A DNA stretch of 60,000 nt from Nymphaea colorata (lineage: Eukaryota > Streptophyta > Magnoliopsida > Nymphaeales > Nymphaeaceae): contig NC_045139.1 in NCBI RefSeq assembly GCF_008831285.2, positions 16,352,354 to 16,412,353 of the forward strand, in the 5' to 3' direction. This document shows, in pieces, positions 25,101-38,290 of the stretch. Within the stretch, counting starts at the first letter, position 1; every line of letters begins with the position of its first letter. The translations under genes and the position numbers were made by a program. The notes under the pieces were generated by a model. That model searched no databases, was not told where the DNA came from, and saw only the letters and a program-made list of their open reading frames with translations.

Positions 25101-28100
25101 TTATACCCCCCACCAAAAAGAAAAGGAAAAGAAAAACCAATCAATCTAAAACTGTTGACTCCAAAGCCCTGATTAAATTTGTTTTGTGCATCGAACTTTG
25201 ACAATGTTTATTCTTCCAACCCTAGGGCCATCTAAGTGAGACTAGGGAAAAAGGCCAAATTCTAGCTAGGTGACACCGAATGGCCATAGATATTGGTTGA
25301 CCATATATATGTATATGCACAATATTTGAAACATATGCATTTGAGTTACAGCATAAAATATAAACCAACACCCATGTGACAGCCAATGCACAACAAAGTC
25401 TCAGAAGTAGTAACCACAACTAGTTTTATCTAATGAACATAACTTGTTTCAGACTTTATTTTGTACAGAACCAAGATTTTCAGTTTTAAGAAATTTTCTT
25501 GTAAAGAATGGAATTGGTATAATGGAATTTTCTATTCTAGATTTCAAAATTAGACAAGGATGTTACATAATTGTCAGCTGTGTATGTCCAAACTGATGAA
25601 GAAAATAACATAAGTTACATAACTAAAACCTAACAGCAACGATAATAACACAAGCAATTAGCTTCAGTAATTACCTCCTGCTCCAATTTAAATAAATGTC
25701 GGTTGAAATGCTGCTGCAGCCTCTCATTTGCATAATTTATGCAGAACTGTTCAAAACTATTTTTCTACAGCAAAAAGAGTTTGTTATGAACTGCATAATG
25801 TTGAAAATTATTCTTTTACAGTATAAAAGAGAGGACATTTGTCATGAACCTAGTTCAGGATTATCCAACAGAAAAATATTGAACTTAACATGAAATTCCA
25901 ACGAAAAAAAAATCCAATAAAAAGCATTTAATTGGGCATACCTGAAAAGATTCAAATCCATAAATATCAAGGATATTGATAGATCTGCCTGTCCTCCGCT
26001 TACCCACTTCAAGTGAGAGATTGATCTGTTCTACTAACCAGTCAAACAAGCCGGCATAGATAGATTTTGCTAATGCATCTCTTGTATCAGTTGCCTTGCC
26101 AGAAGAGGATAGTGTCAAGCTACATTATCTCAAGAAAAATGTTGGAAAGCTAATATCTAAAGATAGGACCCAGTAAACCTCTCACCTGTGGCAATGTTAA
26201 CTTCTGAATAATGTTGTCATTTCCAACACGCATTTTCCGTGTGGATAAGGCCGTCATAAGATCCAAAATATTACACCCTATCAGCTTAGCAACATTATGT
26301 GCAACTGAACAAAGTAAAGGCGACTTAGGAAGCCACTAAATATAAGCAGTTCAAATTATCTCTCGTTTAAAAAGATACAAAAGAAACTTATCAGATAATC
26401 ATAAGGAAATGCTAAAACGAAGAAAAAGGCATTTATAGTCCAGAGGAGTCCTTTTGTGTTAACAGCATAGACACATGACAACAATGACTTTGCCTGCAGG
26501 CCCTGCACCTTTCACTCCACGATAGTAGGTCCTAATCTTGCCATCCAGTTAATTTAGATGGGAGATCTAATTAGGTCTCAGCATTTCAGAACTACTCCAA
26601 TCACTGATCTGGAGTGCCTACATTTCTGAAACCTATGTTAATTGCATTTCATGCCACAAATTATATGGTTGAATTAATTTTATGTCCCATATCTGGTTTC
26701 AAAAGGCTATAGTTGAATCTCTAGGCTTTACACCTTAAGCCACTACGAAAAACTTCAGTCCTCAATTGATGCATCTTTTATTAAACACCATTAGTTCATT
26801 TAAATTGCACAATTCCCAGAGACATCATGAAGGTTCTTAAAGTCTCCAATAAAAATATGAACAGATAAAGAGACTTTAATTGTTATTGCATAAATCTCCA
26901 ATATTGGAACTCAAATTCGTGGAAAGAAAATGATGTTCCCCATATTACATTTCAGTGATTTCACCTGATCCCCACAAGTCTATCATGGCTGGAAAGTCTA
27001 TTTGCGGCTCATTAAATCCACTAATGAACTTAACGTGAAGAAAATGCAAACAAGGTCTTAAAAAATGAGTAAATGCTTCCAGGTAATATTAATAAAAGAT
27101 TAACTTGGAAAAATAGTTGCAAAACAATTGCTTTACCTTCATCTTCAACAACTTGAACATGATTTTCATTGTCAATCACTCTAAAAGAAATGTTACCAAG
27201 CCATAGAACTGCAGCAACCATGGCAAATGCATTATATTGGTCCTCTTTACTTATGTGGACAACACCCAGAGCTTCCTGACAAATCAGTTGAACAATGAAT
27301 ATTAGTTCCATCCAATATATGAAATATAGATGATCAGATCCATAGATGCACAAAATTCACATGGAGATTTACCTTCACTTTATGAAACATATCAGAATCA
27401 TCAACCCCATCGATTTTGAAGCATTTGCTCTGCTTCAAGTAATTATATTCACTTGCACTTTTCAAGTTCAATTTTTCTGTTTCGGAAAGGCAAAGAAGTA
27501 GATCTTATAGTGCTTATTCAAGACATAACATTGCAAGAATCCCTTGGGCATTCAAAAACAATAGACACATGGATTTGACTAAACAAACCTCTAAGTTCAG
27601 GAGATGCTCCAGCACAAAGCTGATAAAAAATATGATATGATCGTTCCCCTTCTGCACATTGGACTACTCTTGACTGCTCATAAAAAAGAAGAAGAAAAAG
27701 AAGCCAAGTTCAAAAAACAACTTAATAACTAAACAAGAGAGATTTTGATGACAAGGGCAAGTTGAAGTACCTTTTCCAGAAGAACTTCCGATTTACAGTA
27801 GGCACGTGGATAAATGCAAAACACAGATGCGAGTAAGTTTCCTTGAAACAGTTCCGCTTATAACAGGATGCTAGATATAATAGTGGGGAAAATTCTAGTT
27901 CAGTGATGAAGATCTTACAAGTTTGAATCTTAGCACCCGAAATTTTTCCAGTGGTACTAAAATGAATTTCAATTAGCTTGCCCTGTAAATAAAACAGAAA
28001 AAGATGACCAACCTTTAGAAGGATTAAGTAGGTGTCTGACCAAAATAGAAAAGCATATATATCATGACCACAATAAAATTAGAACCAACTTGGATACTGG

Positions 28101-31100
28101 AAAAATACCAATATTTTTGAAAGTTGTTGAATCTTTAGAAGGTTAAACTTACAAAACGGCTAGAGTTGTCATTTCTCAAAGTTTTTGCATTGCCAAATGC
28201 TTCAAGTACTGGATTTGTCTGCAGAATCTCATATTCTATTCCACTGCCACCTCCAAGTGCAGCCAAATATTGCATTGCTATTTTTGCAGTTTCAGTTTTT
28301 CCAGCTCCACTTTCGCCACTGAAAATGAGTCAAAAGATAGCATCAATAATACCTAAAAATAATGACTCTAGCAAGTTGACTCAGGTGTTAAATCAAATCA
28401 GTTAGCATTTTCTATCTTTGAGAAGATAGTACACTTAGCTAGAACTCTGCAACTTCTGAAATATGGCTCCAAGTCCAAACATGCAGCAGAACTCAACTTT
28501 TCAAAATCCTAGGCATGAACTTTTTCAGCTCACAAATCATATCTAGCAATTCTAGACAGTGAATAAGTATGGTTTTCACAAACAACTTGTGACAAGCCTG
28601 CTCAAACTTCCCTCAATACCTGAAAAATTTATTCTCTTAGAATTTCAAGAGGAGCAACTAATATATTTTCACATTTTTAGGAGCGCATTAAGGATTTTTT
28701 AAAAATTTTCACAGGCTTCCTCTGGTTCTACTTCTGCCCTCCTAACACCAACTGCCACAACATTGTCCAAACGTAACCAGAAAACCCAGCCTGCTGGAAC
28801 CCAATCTGCGCCGTAGCCCACTTCCATTCACACCTAAAAAATGTTATGGACTAGCACACAACACAACATAAAACTAGGTGTATATAGTTATCAACATCTA
28901 TCTAAATCTTAGACATGAGATATCCCCAAGTCACTTCTGCAAATGTGGGAAGTTACAATTATAGCCATGTGGATCGCGAGACTAATGTCCACATAGAATT
29001 CAAATGAACATGAAACATAATAGGATAGTCCAATAAACAAGCAGAAAAAGATAAAAATTAATACAAAAGGCAAGAAAATATATTGATGTGTCATTGCCTT
29101 CATTTAAATAACAAAGACAGTCCTACCTCCCGTGCAATCCAAAGATAATTTAGTATCATTTTTCATTTGAAACAGACTTTAGATATAGTGGCTAACCTTA
29201 TGATGATAGACTGATTAACTTCATCTGCAAAATAACATAAAAAATATGAGTGATTTTTTTCAAGCAGGAATTATAAACAGAGGTTCCTATTATGCCCTAA
29301 CCAAATTTGGCAGTTACCTCGTATCATTTCACGTATGGCTGTATCTGCTATAGCATATACATGAGGCCTATCAAGTTTTTTCTTCCTATAAGCTTCAATG
29401 TGATCATTCCCATAAAATGGCACTGCTTTAAACGGATTAACTGCAACCAGCACTGGACCTGCTTTAGTCTGAAGTACCAAGTGTTAGTACATCGTGTGGA
29501 CATGGAAACAAACAACTGCAAGGTTGCAAGCCTCAACAATAGATGGCGCTGCAAGGAGGAAAAAGTGAATGAGCCTAACTCACATAGATCAGATCCTTGG
29601 AATATCTACACTGAAGATTGTAAAGTACTGATGGCTCATTCAGATAACTGAGCTGCATGAGGTCATCCACACCATCAAGGATCTCTGGATTTGCAGGCAA
29701 GAGGCTTTCAGATGGTACCTTCAAGACCTTACATAAGGGTGACCAACAAAACAAGCGTAAGCACCATTACATAATCAATTTTTTTAAGAGACCCAAGAAA
29801 AGTTATTGGAAGTGATGCTTACTTTTCCTTCGGGCAAAATGAGATACGATTCTTCATCAGAAGTGGACTGTATCTTTCCTAGTTCCCATTGGCCATTAGG
29901 AAGTTGGACCCAAAAACGGAGTTTCTGAAACATTAAACTTCAACATGTAGGTATCTCAATCAATAGTTGCAGATTTTACTAATCTTGACAACAGATGTAG
30001 TCATAGCATATATACAGATAGTACATACATGCATGCATGCATAAACATATATGCATACATGCATATATATATGTGTGTGAGAGCAAAAAGCTGTGCACGA
30101 GAAACGCAGTAAACAAAATATAGATACATCATCCATAGCAAAGAACACATCACATTAACAAATTTAATACAGTTGGCAGACAACAGTGGCATGTGTTTAG
30201 AAGGTTTTATATCAAAACTAGAATAAAACATTTGTCACTCTTAAAAAAGTCCTAGTGCCTCGTACCTATCTCATCCAATATAGAACAATTCACAAATAAA
30301 ATGTTTGATCTTGAGAGGAAGATCAATTCCTTCTCTCCCATCTTCCTCTTTGTCATTTTGTCCTGTCAATCTGGAAACAAGGTGAAAGGAAAGTATTCTG
30401 TCGTTTTCTACTTGGCTTTTAAATAGGTGAAGTCCATAATGACATCTGACTTTTTTGAACATGTAAGATGGCAACTGATACATATTAGATAATATTTTGA
30501 GGTTCCTTTCGACTGACAGCAGACCAAAATGAATCTCCATAGAGGTTCAAAAATTTGGTCAAAGGAAAATTTAACAAATCGGCTGAGATACTATGGTTTC
30601 TTTTCTTTTTTCCACTTTTCAATTTATAAACCATGTAGTTTACATGCTCTAAGTTTGCCCTGCATACATATATGCATGCCTATACCTTATGTCTCAATAT
30701 TTCTATTCGTTTCTCAGAAACAGCATTAGTACTTCTGCCCTCCATACCATATCATGATTCATGACGTAGACAGCATATCTATGCCCTAGTGAGCAGAAAT
30801 ATTGAGGATACAAAAGCAACTATATCAAAATATAGTACGCATTCTTCCATTTATTATGTTCTGATGCCCAATCGTCTTCTACCAAATAAAATGTGTTTGC
30901 ATCATCCCATGCTTCTTATGATGTATATTCACTTCCTTCAGTGGGCAACATTTTATTTTTCTTCTATTACATGCTCAGCAGTTTAGCAATTATTGCCAGC
31001 ATATACTTTCTGATATTTTGGCAATGCCGTTGAGCAATGCACTTATCTACCTTCTACTATAGTTGGTGACAACGGTATTTATAATGCCATATGGCCAAGT

Positions 31101-31961
31101 GCGATATTGACAGCATAATTGTACACTGAGCCCGCACTATATTTGACTGAAGTTAACAACGTCAGCAAGGAACTTTGGCATTGTTACGAGCAGAAACAAG
31201 TATCATAGAGAGCAGACTAGAGCACATGGACACCATACAAGCTCAACCAGGACGAGGAAGTCTATTCGCGACTGAAGGACTATACAACGATTACTTGAAC
31301 TGGTAAGCCCATTTATTGTCACTGTATTAGTCAAAGAGAAAAAATAACACAATCTACCCAGGCTTCATGCTAATTGATTTCGCAGAAAGCATATCAAAAG
31401 AATGATTTGGATCTGAGGAAAAGAATCCTCTAATACGCTCTGCATGATATTTCAAATGAAAATTTTACGTGCACCGTAACGAATCTTGGTTTTTCTTTTT
31501 TCCAACAGCGAAGTGCTATAATTTGAAGGAACCGCAATCACAAGTATAAACCAAAGGCTGAGTACCTTCTTTGCACCGTACACGCTGTGATCACTCCAAC
31601 TCAGTTCATTGTTCAGCGGTAAGTATAATGGCTTCCCCGAGTCTTCACCGTCATTGTCGCGTTCAATAACAGCAAACTTATTACTGTAAGGTGATTCATC
31701 ATTATTCCGGTTGACGACCTTAGTCTCAGGGGGGGCCTCGCCGCCGCCCACTGCTCCACGCCGACCTCTTCCGGGTCCTCTAGCCTTCTCAGAGCCTCCG
31801 GTCTTTGGATGTTCGTGTAAGCCGGGGATCTTTAAATCAACTGGCAGTGATTTTACGCTCTGCAAGGAATTAGGTGCCCTGGCTTTCAAATTCCGCTTCT
31901 TCGGACTCAACGCCGTTTCACTCTTCCGAGGGCTTGAATGAATCATCTTCCCCGACTGCAT
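19129..31961 (-). CDS. ATM1: Class VIII myosin heavy chain (ATM1-like), 23 coding exons
   Basis: Exons from the start: 31566-31961, 29823-29924, 29584-29727, 29318-29468, 29197-29224, 28153-28318, 27919-27982, 27771-27784, 27589-27673, 27373-27476, 27137-27275, 26186-26304, 25942-26094, 25675-25764, 23745-23822, 23019-23177, 22737-22940, 21508-21713, 21282-21417, 20834-20963, 20580-20726, 20422-20501, 19129-19800. All phases agree, giving 1188 aa, close to Arabidopsis ATM1 (about 1166). The order is: a basic, Pro/Gly-rich class VIII N-terminus; the motor domain with P-loop GESGAGKT, switch I NDNSSRFGK and switch [19 protein letters not shown] and [12 protein letters not shown]; three to four IQ motifs (for example [27 protein letters not shown]); a short coiled coil ([20 protein letters not shown]); and a tail with the class VIII signature KKWWGRR. 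Class VIII myosins are actin motors at plasmodesmata, new cell plates and endosomes. The start has an in-frame TAA immediately upstream. Nothing looks broken. Confidence 0.95.
23823..25674 (-). other. Longest myosin intron (intron 14), with internal duplication
   Basis: This 1.85-kb intron separates the LEQE and EYIQDG parts of the motor domain. It contains a degenerate three-copy direct repeat at about 24168-25215. No exon-like sequence is seen in it. Confidence 0.7.
24168..25215. repeat. Degenerate direct repeat in myosin intron 14
   Basis: About 165 bp at 24168-24331 aligns with 24600-24768. Shared blocks include TTCTTCATCCAAC/TTTTTCATCCAAC, AGTACAAAA and GTCACATAATTC, plus ATCTTAATATTnTG. 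A second block (TTGATTCTGGAGCC / TTGATTCTATAGCCC / TTGACTCCAAAGCCC) occurs near 24489, 24851 and 25156. Confidence 0.6.
27771..27784 (-). other. 14-nt microexon of the myosin VIII motor domain
   Basis: The conserved sequence QTFLLEKSRVVQ needs this exon. The upstream exon ends ...CAA ACT T, the 14 bases supply TT CTT CTG GAA AAG, and the next exon begins TCA AGA GTA. The acceptor is CGGAAG, with little polypyrimidine; the donor is AAAAG/GTACTT. Confidence 0.85.
29925..31565 (-). other. First intron of the myosin gene
   Basis: This is 1.64 kb of AT-rich DNA. A mixed CATGCATG/ATAT simple repeat lies at about 30006-30076. No additional exon is recognised. Confidence 0.7.
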
Positions 31962-32720
31962 TTAAATCTCAACTCCAAAATGAAAAAGTATGTATCTCAA
32001 GCGATAGAGCGGCGATCGCCCATGCAACGTCAAGGCCCTGCCTAGAAACCTCTCAGCGACCTAATTCTCGTAACGTGGCCCAAAAGAAGCTCAATCGTGG
32101 ACTTAGAAACTCGATATTACTGTACCGTTCAAAATGACTCCCTCCTTCCACTTCACTTCAGATTTTCAGCCGCCAAAACCTGCACCGATCGCGACGATCG
32201 CCTCCTCAGAACTCCGATCCAAGCAGAAAGCATCCAAAGAAACAAAGCAACGGCACAAAACCACACAATCCCAGCTAATCTCCAAAATAAACCAGTGTGC
32301 CGTTTCACTTCGCGCTGAACAAGCGCAGATCTTCGGCGATCTCACCAAAATAACGATTCACTCCAGGCAACGGTCAAAAAAAAAAAAAAAAAAGGAAGAA
32401 GAGCGCTAGCGCAGAAACTCTCGTAACCTCCTTTTCCGTTTCGTTTTCCGGACGAACGCAAAGGCGAGATCTTTCAACCGATCGAGACCATCACCTCGGA
32501 AGGATTCCCGCCCGAACGAAGAATATCCCGTTCGGAGAGGGACGAATTCCTTGGAGATGGTCTCCGGAAGAGATCGTAAAGATCAGAAACGGCTGGAATA
32601 TTTGTCCTCCCTATAAATTTTTTTACCTCCTCTTTTTCTCCTCCTCCGTTTCCCACAGGAGGTGAGGTCAGTGTCCACCACTCCACTGCGGCCCGTCAGT
32701 GTCTACCGCGCAGGCTTTTG
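31962..32720 (-). promoter_or_regulatory. Leader and promoter region of the myosin VIII gene
   Basis: This is the 750 bases upstream of the myosin start. It is GC-richer than the DNA on either side and carries pyrimidine-rich tracts on the minus strand (32395-32460, 32620-32660) and a T16 run (32378-32393 read on minus). No clear TATA box was found, so the transcription start is not placed. Confidence 0.35.
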
Positions 32721-33498
32721 GATAAAAAGATTTTCAGAAAAATGCCTCCTTTTTTGAATAAAATGTATTATACGGTGCCACGAGACTGAGCGAGCGTGAG
32801 AGTAAACTACAAAAAAGGAACTATTCCTTCTGAAAATGACGAGCAGCTCCCAAAATTTAAATCACCCGCAAGGGCGGCTTTCCAAAGGACGAAACTGCCA
32901 TTCACGCGCGGAGTCCGCTTTCCATTTCCAGTCGAATCGGTGCTGTTGGTATCGTTCCTCGAGTTGAGCACCGTATCGGACTGTTTCAAAAACGACTCAA
33001 TGGGGAACGGATCATGTTCATCTCTGTTTTTTTTTTTTTTACTTGGTTCGATATGCTTTTTACTATTTTCAAATTTTAAAAAAATAAGAAACGGCCAAAA
33101 TCACCGTGTTATTCAACAAAAAGACGCGTTTACAATTGTTTTACTCTTTTCAAATGAAAAAATTTGAAAAAAAAAATATTGATACGGCTCGTGATAATGT
33201 CGTTTCATATAATCATGAATTAGCCAATATTGACTTGAGTTAGAAGCATATGAGAAAATCTGAATGTATGCATATATTCATGTGTCGACTTTAACGAGAT
33301 GAGGAAAAAGTCATAGAACCATTCAAGTTTAATTTTCATTTTCAAATGTGTGTCGCTGATATTTTCAATTTTGAAAACTTTGGTTTCTAATGATTTTTTA
33401 TTAGAACACAACTATTTCTAGCTACCAATTGAAAAAATAATGAAAAATAAAACTCACCGTATTTTTTAACTCAATGTGCCCAAACCCCTACCCCCAAG

Positions 33499-33942
33499 TA
33501 GGGGTGAACAACGAGTCGACTCTTTAAAGTTTAGCTCATGAACGAGTTCGAGCCGAGTCATTTCCTTAATGAGTCAAGCTCGAGTTCATGAGTTGACTCG
33601 TTCAAATAATCGAATTGAGTTTGAGTTCAACAAGTAACTACCGAGTCGAGCTCAAGCCTTATTCAAGTTTGTCGAGTTTAATCAAGTCGATATATTCAAA
33701 CCAGTTTACGAGTTTATCGAGTCTTAATCGAGTCGAGCTCGAACTCAACACGTAACGATGAATATTGGTTCTATTCAAACAGTTTGTCGAGCCTTAATCG
33801 AGTCGAGCTCGATCTCAACATGTAATTGTCGAGTCGAGCTCGAGCTGCTTTCGTAGAGCTATTCTCGAGCTTGAGGTTTCATTAGTCGAACCGAATTTAA
33901 GATGACTGAACTCGGGCTCGACTCGACTCATGTTCACCCCTA
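33499..33942. mobile_element. Non-autonomous hAT-type MITE, 444 bp, with 8-bp target duplication
   Basis: The terminal inverted repeats are TAGGGGTGAACAACGAGTCGA at the left and, reading inward from the right, TAGGGGTGAACATGAGTCGA. Both sides are flanked by CCCCCAAG (33491-33498 and 33943-33950), the 8-bp duplication expected of hAT elements. The interior is made of GTCGAGCTCGA-type subterminal motifs in both orientations and has no coding capacity. The identity of the flanks extends a few bases further (CCCCTA), so the exact edge could shift slightly. Confidence 0.85.
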
Positions 33943-34932
33943 CCCCCAAGGTTGGTGGATGAGAGAGCTCGTGCGGGAAAGACAGGGTTTGAACTTGATG
34001 CACCTTCAAGCATTGGCTCACCCAAGCAAAAGCAATTTAATGAGATTCTTGTGTATTTATCTTCTTTATTTTTTAGATGTGTACTAATGTGCGTGTGTGT
34101 GTGTGTGCATGCATAAACATACACATGTGAATGCAAATGGACCTGCATCATCGATTCAATAAGATCAATTATATGGTTGGTAGGGCAGAATGCTTCATAA
34201 CCAAATAAAGTTGCACTGCTTCTATAGTTTACAAAAGCAAAAAACAATAATGCAAGTTTTATTTGGTCCACATTCCTCCAGTCATTCATACCAACCATGT
34301 TTCTTCATTCTTGTGGACGGAATGCTTGCCTTTGGAAAGGGCACGATGACAAGCTTTTTGCCAAAAATTAATTCAAAGGGACATTTTCTTTCCATCTCCC
34401 GATCATGACATCTGGAATGGTGTTTGCTAGATAAAGAAAAGGAATAGTGGAAAATTATTAACCAATCTTCACTTGCCAAAGAAAGAGGAAGAAAAAGACC
34501 CGTCCCATAAATGCAATATTTAGAGATTTTCCTTTTCCATACAAACAACGGCCTCGCGACAAATGAACTAAGATTGGCATCTTTATCGTGGATTTATTGG
34601 CGCATCCGTCTCGATATCTTGCTCCCTCGAGGGAATACTATTCTTAAATTCTTCCATGCATGCTTTATCAAGGACAAGTTTAACATAGAGAAGAAGAAAC
34701 ACTTTCATGTGGCAAAACACTGCTTATGAAATTATTCTTTTGTCGTGCACATTAAAGAATGCTCAAAACATTAGTAAATCATTCCTAGAAAAATAGCTCG
34801 TTAAAGAGAAGTCAAGTCTCTTCTCCTTATTCCAAAGGATCTTATGTTCACATGAATTAAATTATGTTGTGTTTGATTCCCCGTGGATTTCAAGTTCAAC
34901 AGAATCTCAAATTAATGATAGCTGAAATTTAC

Positions 34933-35282
34933 CTGATATATATATATATATATATATATAAACTAACAATAGCATAGCGGCCATATGAATCGAATTGGTG
35001 ACATGTTTTTCTCATACACACCGGCCGGACAACCAATGTTGTGCCCGTCGTAATGAATATATATATATATATATATAAACTAACAGTGGTCAACAACATT
35101 GACATATCTTCTATAGCTATACGTATTACATTTATTATCTTACCAACCAAAAAGAGAAAGCGATCGAAGCATTCACAAGGAGGCGCATCATGTGAGGGTG
35201 TTAAATCCACGAAGCAATTAAAACGAGGGATTGCTGCTTCTGCTTTGGCAGAGAGGGCCGTACCCAGTACGAGAGTTTTAAC

Positions 35283-35324
<42 letters not shown>
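34933..35324. repeat. Three AT microsatellites, two followed by the same flank
   Basis: AT runs lie at about 34935-34960, 35057-35077 and 35287-35324. The first two are followed by AAACTAACAATAG and AAACTAACAGTGG, which suggests a local duplication. Confidence 0.85.
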
Positions 35325-35327
<3 letters not shown>

Positions 35328-38149
35328 TGCATTCATATCATTCTCTCTGGGGTCATATCCAACGGATTCGACTTAATGAGGTTGTATCTAATCAATCGGA
35401 TCCACATTTTCTTGATTGGCACAAGATTTGACAGCATTACGTAACTTGGTCAGAGTTTTAGATCTGAATTACATGTCGAATCCAAATCCGACTAGCAATT
35501 AGATTTGAATTTTTATATGATTAGATTAAATAAACTTAAAATTAAACTGGTAATATTGGTTTACATCCGAAAATGTTTAGTGAGGCCACACGACACGACA
35601 CGCGTTGTGAAGATCGCCTTTGGATCTGCCAAGTCATATCATAGTGATAGAGAAGCTTAATTGTTTCAAGCCAGCCATGATTATTAAATTTTCAAAGTTA
35701 TAATTTTCTATTTATACCTTTCCAACTTTTGCTCGAACTAAATATTCTCATACTCGGCGACTTCAAAGATGGTTGCTACTCATATTTATAAAATACTTGA
35801 AATTGGCAGCGGCTGGAGTTGATGGCTGGTACGCAACCCGTCTCTGGTTCGAATACTCCTTGTGTTAATGGAAGAGCGATGAGATTTTCCCTTGTTTGTT
35901 TACCTGGAACAAGAAATTCAGACCGTACTCAATAGAATGTAAATTTATTAATAATTGAACGGCATACAATTTCAATTGTCCATCAAACTTGATGTCCTGA
36001 AACAATAAAAAAAAAAGAGTGATATAAAAAATAGCATTTCATTCTACTTTTGGTCAACACTTTTGAACGATTTGTTTGACTTGAATCAGTGACCTTCAAT
36101 ATCATCAGTGAAAATGAAATTAGTCCGTCAAACCTTGGTTCCATCAGCGCTTGATGAGTACAGTGCAAAGCAAAGCACCTGAGCCTAAAGTAGTTAAAGA
36201 ATAAAAGCAAAAAGTTATGTAGTTAAACTATATTTTGTTCATCCCAAACAGATGGCCTGAGGGGTATAGAATAGCTGGTCGGATTGACGAGTCGGTAAAA
36301 GTTCTCTTGTTTGTTAGTTTGATTTCATGGGTGCGGATTTTCTGGAAATTGTGGTACTTCAATTCATGTATACGGCTTCGCATTCAGATTTCAATGCTGC
36401 TCTCAATGGGGATGGCTGGGAAAAAGAAAGAGAGACTTTGGCCTTTTTAGGATATTTTTCTTTTGAGTCAAAAACAAATAATTGCATCTTGAATACTTAA
36501 TTAAGTTCCAGTGGGTTTGATAGATACAAGTTTGCCAGGCTGGTTAAAGGTGCACTGAATGGGGGCGGTCTGCTTCCCACATTGTTTTGGAAACTGGACG
36601 TATCTGAGATTCAACAAGAGATTAGGCTGAAATGGGATCAGCTGATATAAAAAAAAATGACAAAACCCTCATAATAGATCTTTCTCCATTGCATATGATC
36701 CTACATATCTCACCTTCCACGCCATCCTGTGGGGAAGTAAGATGTCCACATCTCCCAAGGAATGGATCTCATCTCAATCAGTACAAAGCCACGTGTCAGT
36801 TTGAATCGGTATTTGCTGATCTGCTTCACTTTAATTGTTATTTGAACAAAAAGTTCACAATCAACTTTTGGTAAAAGTTATGTCTTGGTACGAATGAAGA
36901 TATCATTTCTCTTTTGCATGTCCATGGAGGCTGGTGAATTTATTTTATTTTATTTTATTTTCATGAGTGTCTTTTAATTATTTATTTATTTATTTATATA
37001 TACATTTATGCCCTTTAAGGTATGCAAAATTTTAAAACCTTTAAAATTTCTGACTCTGCCATAGATCGAAACTCCGCCTAACAAGGCATTGTTTACCAAG
37101 AGCTTTTACTGCAAATTATTGCCACCATAGACTTGTCAGCGACAAATCAAATTAATTAATTAATTAATTGAATGTTCCCGAAAGCATTCGGATAATTTTC
37201 AACAACAAGGTTTCTCTTGGTTATTGAGCAGAAAATTTTGTCTTTCAGGCTCGTTAAAAAAAAAAAAAAAAATAAAGGATAATGTTTTCTACCCATTTTC
37301 TTAAAGAACATTGATCGTCATTCAAAATAGTTATTAAATTTACAAAAATAAAATAAAATACGTTGTAAACATCTTCTAAAAAAATGTAAAAATACAAAAA
37401 ACCTAATATTTTCAATTTGAAAAAAAAATCAAAATATCATGATTTTGTTATTTGTTTCCCAATTCGCACCTTGTAAAATGGCCAATATTGCAGAGCAATA
37501 TTTCCCTTATGTCAAAGTATTCTCTATCTTTCGCACTGTTAGCACACATAGTCATGTTAAAGAGTGCTAAAAGCTTGTTGGTACATATGATCATTTTTTG
37601 CAAAGATCGGCACAAAATAGATTAATAAGACTTGGAAACAATATTACATGCCGCACGATAGTCTCTAACAAGGACCAAATCGTCATTTTATCTACTCCCA
37701 AGTGTTTGAATCACATAGAAAGCTTGCAAATCAGATATTTATTTTGCAATTTGGTCCACAAGGCAGAGATCACTCTGTTAGAAGCATAAACAATTCTGGC
37801 ATGACATATATAATCTTTTACATGCACATGCATACACATGACATGCACATGTTTGCAACATGCAGTAGCAAACTAAAGAAAAAAATAAACTGAATCATAT
37901 CTCAGAGCACAAATAAAAATGTGTTAATACTTTTTTTAATGCAGAAATCGATAGTGGACTAGGGGCAGAACCAAACAAAGCTATTTAGCTATTTGGTTGT
38001 TATGGCGAAGCGTAAAGGGAGCTTTCCCTAGTGACATGCAAGTGAGGCTCCTTTCAGGCCTCCCCTCGCAATACATAGCATGTTTGGACTAGTGGCAAAG
38101 CCAGAAAATTTTAACTGAAAGGCACTGACTGATCTCTCGCTTACAAGAA

Positions 38150-38290
38150 TGAGTGCTTGTAGGGCACTGACTCGAGTCTGGTGTGGCAACTAGACCTACT
38201 TGAACTTAAGTTCACCTTATTCACAAAGCAAGATTTCAAGGGCTGGCATAGGCAGTGGGCCACACCAGTCACACAGTAGCTCCGCTATTA
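38150..38290. repeat. Dispersed repeat, copy 1
   Basis: It has the same order of words as 39780-39925: GGCACTGACTCGAGTCTGGTGTGG, then TTCAAGGGCTGGCATAGGC, then GGGCCACACCAGTCACAC, then TAGCTCCGCTA. There is no open frame. It could be the end of a degraded retroelement; the class is not known. Confidence 0.5.

Noticed and set aside
34929-35376. Open frames on both strands with IYIYIY stretches
   Set aside because: They are translations of AT microsatellites.
36235-36450. Plus-strand peptide RWPEGYRIAGRIDESVK suggesting a gene fragment
   Set aside because: Only about 20 residues look protein-like, with no extension, splice sites or recognised family.
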